Source: Congeria kusceri (Eukaryota; Mollusca; Bivalvia; Myida; Dreissenidae). From it: 64,000 bases of DNA. Under the pieces are notes generated by a model. That model ran no database searches and was not told the DNA's origin. It was given only the letters and a program-made list of their open reading frames with translations. The DNA is taken from positions 789,001-853,000 of the forward strand of contig JAPFQT010000087.1 of assembly GCA_027627225.1 (NCBI GenBank), given 5' to 3'. Each line of letters starts with the position of its first letter. Within the stretch, counting starts at the first letter, position 1. Position numbers and translations under genes: made by a program. Below are positions 57,881-64,000 of this stretch, in pieces.

Positions 57881-60800
57881 TCACTGCACAAACCTAGGGA
57901 GTGTATCTGAATGGCTAGAATTGTGTCGCCACTCCACGGACCTAGGGAGTGTATCTGAACGGCTAGAATTGTGTCCCCACTGCACGGACCTGGAGAGTGT
58001 ATCTGAATGGCTAGAATAGTATCCCCACTGCACGGACCTAGGGAGTGTATCTGAATGGCTAGAATTGTGTCCCCACTGCACGGACCTAGGGAGTGCATCT
58101 GAATGGCTAGAATTGTGTCCCCACTGCACGGACCTAGAGAGTGTTTCTGATTGGCTAGAATTGTGTCCCCTCTGCACGGACCTAGGGAGTGTATCTCAAA
58201 GGCTAGAATTGTGTCCTCACTGTAGGGACCTAGGGAGTGTATCTGAATGGCTAGAATTGTGTCACCACTGCACGGACCTAGGGATAGTATCTGAATGTCT
58301 AGAATTGTGTCCCCACTGCACGGACCTAGAGAGTGTATCTGAATGGCTGGAAATGTGTACCCACTGTATGGACATAGGGAGTGTATCTGAATGGCTAGAA
58401 TTGTGTCCTCACTGCACTGACCCAGGGAGAGTTTCTGAATGGCTAGAATTGTGTCCCAACTGCACGGACCTAGGGAGAGTTTCTGAATGGCTAGAATTGT
58501 GTCCCCACTGCACGGACCTAGGGAGAACATCTGAATGGCTAGAATTGTGTCCCCACTGCACGGACCGAGGGAGTGTATCTGAATGGCTAGAATTGTGTAC
58601 CCACTGCCCGGACCTAGGGAGTGTATCTGAATGGCTAGAATTGTGTCCCCACTGCACGGACCGAGTGAGTGTATCTGGATGGCTAGAATAGTGTCCCAAC
58701 TGCACGGACCTAGGGAGTGTATCTGTATGGCTAGAATTGTGTCCTCACTGCACGGACCTAGGGAGTGTATCTGAATGGCTAGAATTGTGTCCCCACTGCA
58801 CGGACCTAGGGAGTGTTTCTGAATGGCTAGAATTGTGTCGCCACTGCACGGACCTAGGGAGTGTATCTGAATGGCTAGAATTGTGTCCTCACTGTACGGA
58901 CATAGGGAGTGTTTCTGAATGGCTAGAATTGTGTCCTCACTGCATGGACCCAGGGAGAGTTTCTGAATGGCTAGAATTGTGTCCCAACTGCACGGACCAA
59001 GGGAGAGTATCTGAATGGCTAGAATTGTGTCCCCACTGCACGGACCTAGGGAGTGCATCTGAATGGCTAGAATTGTGTCCCCACTGCACGGACCTAGGGA
59101 GTGTATCTGAATGGATAGAATTGTGTCCCCACTGCACGGACCTGGAGAGTGTATCTGAATGGCTAGAATAGTATCCCCACTACACGGACCTAGGAAGTGT
59201 ATCTGAAAGGCTAGAATTGTGTCCCCACTGCACGGACCTAGGGAGTGTATCTGAATGGCTAGAATTGTGTCCCCACTGCACGGACCTCGGGAGTGTTTCT
59301 GATGGTTAGAATTGTGTCCCCACTGCACGGACCTAGGGAGAGTATCTGAATGGCTAGAATTGTGTCCAAACTGCACGGACCTGGAGAGAGTATCTGTATG
59401 GCTAGAATAGTATCCCCACTGCACGGACCTAGGGAGTGTATCTGTATGGCTAGAATTGTGTCCCCACTGCACGGACCTAGGGAGTGTATCTGAATGGCTA
59501 GAATTGTGTCCCCACTGCACAGACCACGAGAGTGTATCTGATGGTTAGAATTGTGTCCCCACTGCATGGACCTAGGGAGAGTGTCTGAATGGCTAGAATT
59601 GTGTCCCAACTGCACGGACATAGGGAGTGTTTCTGAACGGCTAGAATTGTGTCCCCACCGCACGGACGTAGAGAGTGTTTCTGAATGGCTAGAATTGTGT
59701 CCTCACTGCACAGAAAAAGGGAGTGTATCTGAATGGCTAGAATTGTGTCCTCACTGCACGGACCTAAGGAGTGTATCTGAATGGCTAGAATTGTGTCCCC
59801 ACTGTACGGACATAGGGAGTGTATCTGAATGGCTAGAATTGTGTCCCCACTGTACGGACCCAGGGAGTGTATCTGAATGGCTAGAATTGTGTCCCCACTG
59901 TACGGACCCAGTGAGTGTATCTGATTGGCTAGAATAATGTCCCCACTGCAGGGACCTAGGGAGTGTATCTGAATGGCTAGAATTTGTCCCCACTGTACGG
60001 ACATAGGGAGGGTATCGGATTGGCTAGAATTGAGTCCTCACTGCACGGACCTAGAGAGTGTATCTGATGGCTATACTAGTGGGCCCACTGCACTGACATA
60101 GGGAGTGTATCAGTATGGCTAGAATTGTGTCCCCACTGCACGGACCCAGGGAGTGTATCTGAATGGCTGGAATTGTGTCCGCACTGCACGGACCTAGGGA
60201 GTGTATCTGAATGGCTAGAATAGTGTCCCAAAGGCACGGACCCAGGGAGTGTATCTGAATGGCTAGAATAGTGTCCCCAAGGCACGGACCTAGAGAGTGT
60301 TTCTGAATGGCTAAAATATTGTCCCAACTGCACGGACCCAGGGAGTGTATCTGAATAGCTAGAATTGTGTCCCCACTGCACGGACCCAGGGAGAGTATCT
60401 GATTGGCTAGAATTGTGTTCCCGCTGCACGGATCCAGGGAGTGTATCTGGATGGCTAGAATTGAGTCCCCACTGCACGGACACAGGGAGTGTATCTGGAT
60501 GGCTAGAATAGTGTCCCATCTGCACGGACCTAGGGAGTGTTTCTGAATGGCTAGAATAGTGTCCTCACTGCACGGACCTAGAGAGTGTATCTGTATGGCT
60601 AGAATTGTGTCCCCACTGCACGGACCTAGGGAGTGTATCTGAATGGCTAGAATTGTGTCCCCACTGCACGGACCTAGAGAGTATATCTGCATGGATAGAA
60701 TTGTGTCCCCACTGCACGGACCTAGTGAGTGTATCTGAATGGCTAGAATTGTGTCCACACTGCACGGACCTAGAGAGTGTATCTGAATGGCTAGAATTGT

Positions 60801-61150
60801 GTCCCCATTGCACGGACCTAGAGAGTGTATCTGATTGGCTAGAATTGTGTCCCCACTGCACGTACCTATGGAGTGTATCTGAATGGATAGAATTGTGTCC
60901 TCACTGCACGGACCCAGGGAGTGTATCTGAATGGCTAGAATTGTGTCCTCACTGCACGGACCTAGAGAGTGTATCTGGATGGTTAGAATTGTGTCCCAAC
61001 TGCACGGACCTAGGGAGTGTATCTGAATGGCTAGAATTGTGTCCCCACTGCACGGACCTAGAGAGTGCATCTGATTGGCTAGAATTGTGTCTCCACTGCA
61101 CGGACCTGGAGAGTGTATCTGGATGGCTAGAATTGTGTCCCAACTTCATG
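57881..61150. repeat. Higher-order block IV: third major copy
   Basis: The left part parallels 52214 onward (offset 5667) and the right part parallels 53855 onward (offset 6196). From 60605 it parallels 49329-49873 (offset 11276), including the rare unit gtcccaacttcatggac (61137), which block I has and block II lacks. It is therefore a mosaic of earlier blocks. Confidence 0.7.
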
Positions 61151-64000
61151 GACCCAGGGAAGGTATCTGAATGGCTAGAATTGTGTCCTCACTGTAGGGA
61201 CCTAGGGAGTGTATCTGAATGGCTAGAATTGTGTCCCCACTGCACGGACCTAGAGATAGTATCTGAATGGCTAGAATTGTGTCCCCACTGCACGGACCTA
61301 GAGAGTGTATCTGAATGGCTGGAAATGTGTACCCACTGTACGGACATAGGGAGTGTTTCTGAATGGCTAGAATTGTGTCCTCACTGCACGGACCCAGGGA
61401 GAGTTTCTGAATGGCTAGAATTGTGTCCCAACTGCACGGACCAAGGGAGAGTATCTGAATGGCTAGAATTGTGTCCCCACTGCACGGACCTAGGGAGTGC
61501 ATCTGAATGGCTAGAATTGTGTCCCCACTGCACGGACCTAGGGAGTGTATCTGAATGGATAGAATTGTGTCCCCACTGCACGGACCTGGAGAGTGTATCT
61601 GAATGGCTAGAATAGTATCCCCACTACACGGACCTAGGAAGTGTATCTGAAAGGCTAGAATTGTGTCCCCACTGCACGGACCTAGGGAGTGTATCTGAAT
61701 GGCTAGAATTGTGTCCCCACTGCACGGACCTCGAGAGTGTTTCTGATGGTTAGAATTGTGTCCCCACTGCACGGACCTAGGGAGAGTATCTGAATGGCTA
61801 GAATTGTGTCCAAACTGCACGGACCGAGGGAGTATTTCTGAACGGCTAGAATTGTGTCCCACTGCACGGACCTAGAGAGTGTATCTGAATGGCTAGAATT
61901 GTGTCCTCACTGCACGGACCTAGGGAGTGTTTCTGAATGGCTAGTATTGTGTCCTCACTGCACGGACCTAAGGAGTGTATCTGAATGGCTAGAATTGTGT
62001 CCACACTGTACGGACATAGGGAGTGTATCTGAATGGCTAGAATTATGTCCCCACTGTACGGACCCAGGGATTGTATCTGAATGGCTAGAATAGAGTCCCC
62101 ACTGCACGGACCTAGGGAGTGTATCTGATTGGCTAGAATTGTGCGCCACTCCACGGACCTAGGGAGTGTATCTGTATGGCTAGAATTGTGTCCCCACTGC
62201 ACGGACCTGGAGAGTGTATCTGATTGGCTAGAATAGTATCCCCACTGCACGGACCTAGGGAGTGTATCTGAATGGCTAGAATGGTGTCCCAACTGCACGG
62301 ACCTAGCGAGTGTATCTGAATGGCTAGAATTGTGTCCCCACTGCACGGACCTAGAGAGTGTATCTGAATGGCTAGAATTGTGTCCCCACTGCACGGACCT
62401 GGAGAGTGTATCTGGATGGCTAGAATTGTGTCCCAACTTCACGGACCAAGGGAGTGTATCTGAATGGCTAGAATAGTGTCCCAACTGCACGGACCTAGGA
62501 AGTGTATCTGATTGGCTAGAATTGAGTCCCCACTGTACTGCACGGAACTAGGGAGTGTATCTGATTGGATAGAATTGTGTACTCACCGCACGGACCCAGG
62601 GAGTGTATCTGATTGGCTAGAATTGTGTCCTCACCCGGCCGGACCTAGCGAGTGTATCTGGATGGCTTGAATTGTGTCCCCACGACACGGAACTAGGGAG
62701 TGTATCTGAATGGCTAGAATAGTGTCCTCACTGCACGGACCTAGAGAGTGTATCTGGATGGCTAGAATAGTATCCCCACTGCACGGACCTAGGCAGTGTA
62801 TCTGATTGGCTAGAATTGTGTCCGCACTGCACGGACCTAGGGAGTGTATCTGAATGGCTAGAATTATGTCCACACTGCACGGACCTCGAGAGTGTATCTG
62901 ATGGTTAGAATTGTGTCCCCACTGCACGGACCTAGGGAGAGTATCTGAATGGCTAGAATTGTGTCCAAACTGCACGGACCGAGTGAGTATTTCTGAACGG
63001 TTAGAATTGTGTCCCCACTGCACTGACCTAGAGAGTGTATCTGAATGGCTAGAATTGTGTCCCAACTGCACGGATCTACGGAGTGTATCTGGATGGCTAG
63101 TATTGTGTCCACACTGCACGGACCTAGAGAGTGTATCTGTGTTGCAAGAATTGTGTCCTCACTGCACGGACCTAGGGAGTGTATCTGATTGGCTAGAATT
63201 GTGTCCTCACTGCACGGACCAAGGGAGTGTATCTGAATGGCGAGAATTGTGTCCCCACTGCACGGACCTAAGGAGTGTATCTGATTGGCTTGAATTGTGT
63301 CCTCACTGCACGGACCTAGGGATGTATCTGAACGACATGAATTGTGTCCCCACAACACGGACCTAGAGAGTGTATCTGAATGGCTAGAATTGTGTCACTA
63401 CTGCACGGACCCAGGGTGTGTATCTGATGGCTAGAATAGTGTCCCAACTGCACGGACCTAGGGAGGGTATCTGTATGGCTAGAATTGTGTCCCCACTGCA
63501 CGGACCTAGGGAGTGCATCAGAATGGCTAGAAATGTGTCCCCACTGCACGGACCTAGGGAGTGTATCTGATTGGCTAGAATTGTATCCCCACTGCACGGA
63601 CCTAGAGAGTGTATCTGAATGGCTAGAATTGTGTCCCCACTGCACGGACCTAGTGAGTGTATCTGTATGGATAGAATTGTGTCCCCACTGCACGGACCTA
63701 GGGAGTGTATCTGAATGGCTAGAATTGTGTCCCCACTGCACGGACCTAGAGAGTGTATCTGAATGGCTAGAATTGTGTCCCCATAGCACGGACCTAGAGA
63801 GTGTATCTGATTGGCTAGAATTGTGTCCCCACTGCACGTACCTATGGAGTGTATCTGAATGGATAGAATTGTGTCCTCACTGCACGGACCCAGGGAGTGT
63901 ATCTGAATGGCTAGAATTGTGTCCTCACAGCACGGACCTAGAGAGTGTATCTGGATGGCTAGAATTGTGTCCCCACTGCACGGACCTGGAGAGTGTATAT

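Larger units (their letters stand above)
45682..64000. repeat. 48-bp minisatellite, about 380 units with higher-order structure
   Basis: The unit is close to tgtccccactgcacggac, then ctagggagtgtatctg, then aatggctagaattg (48 bp). It runs from about 45682 to the window end and is truncated there. Variants recur (cctagaga, cccaggga, tcctcactg, gaatag for gaattg, and a 47-bp unit with ctgatggctag), and their order repeats at long range. Three of six frames of the consensus lack stops, giving frames of up to 398 codons forward (CPHCTDLGSVSEWLEL period) and 742 codons reverse (IHSLGPCSGDTILAIQ period). Frequent TAG variants and 47-bp units break them, as expected for non-coding satellite DNA. Confidence 0.97.

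Noticed and set aside
57292..59520. A 742-codon minus-strand repetitive protein, and forward CxxC-repeat proteins of up to 398 codons
   Set aside because: These frames follow from the 48-bp period. They are interrupted by common TAG variants and 47-bp units, three frames are open at once, and the recurring CPHC motif has no partnered His/Cys arrangement of a zinc finger.

Overview
This window reads as nuclear DNA from a eukaryote with a repeat-rich, AT-rich genome. It is most likely a mollusc and probably a bivalve. That assignment is an inference from repeat style: a tRNA-derived SINE with an intact B box and a 12-bp target-site duplication, several MITE-like families, hairpin-tailed interspersed repeats, and minisatellites inside conserved flanks. 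No search could be run. There are no bacterial operons, no tRNA or rRNA genes, no CRISPR array, and no complete protein-coding gene that I can defend.

Layout. (1) Bases 1-18337 and 19988-31074 are two direct copies of one segment (copies A and B), separated by a 1.65-kb spacer that carries two mobile-element-like sequences. Copy A is longer mainly because a 60-bp sequence present once in B occurs 116 times in A (5991-12950), and because B lacks 350 bp around the start of a 23-bp minisatellite. Both copies carry the same triplet-repeat tracts, three related 23-bp minisatellite arrays in shared flanks, one SINE and one MITE. (2) Bases 31075-45681 are single-copy or dispersed-repeat DNA. They hold several copies of a three-hairpin foldback element, nested MITEs, a 26-bp minisatellite, hairpin-tailed repeats, and a few exon-like open stretches. 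The best of these lie on the minus strand at 43891-44070, 42202-42339 and 40812-41200. (3) Bases 45682-64000 are one 48-bp minisatellite of about 380 units with a nested higher-order structure, running off the right edge.

Most long reading frames here (over 2300 aa on both strands of the 60-bp array, up to 742 aa in the 48-bp array) follow from repeat units whose length is a multiple of three and which lack stops. They should not be annotated as proteins.

The observations most worth following are: the 116-versus-1 copy difference of the 60-bp unit between otherwise near-identical duplicates; the step in divergence along the duplication, which could mean gene conversion or a haplotype-derived false duplication; the family of 23-bp minisatellite modules with shared flanks; the three-hairpin foldback family; and the minus-strand exon-like trio.
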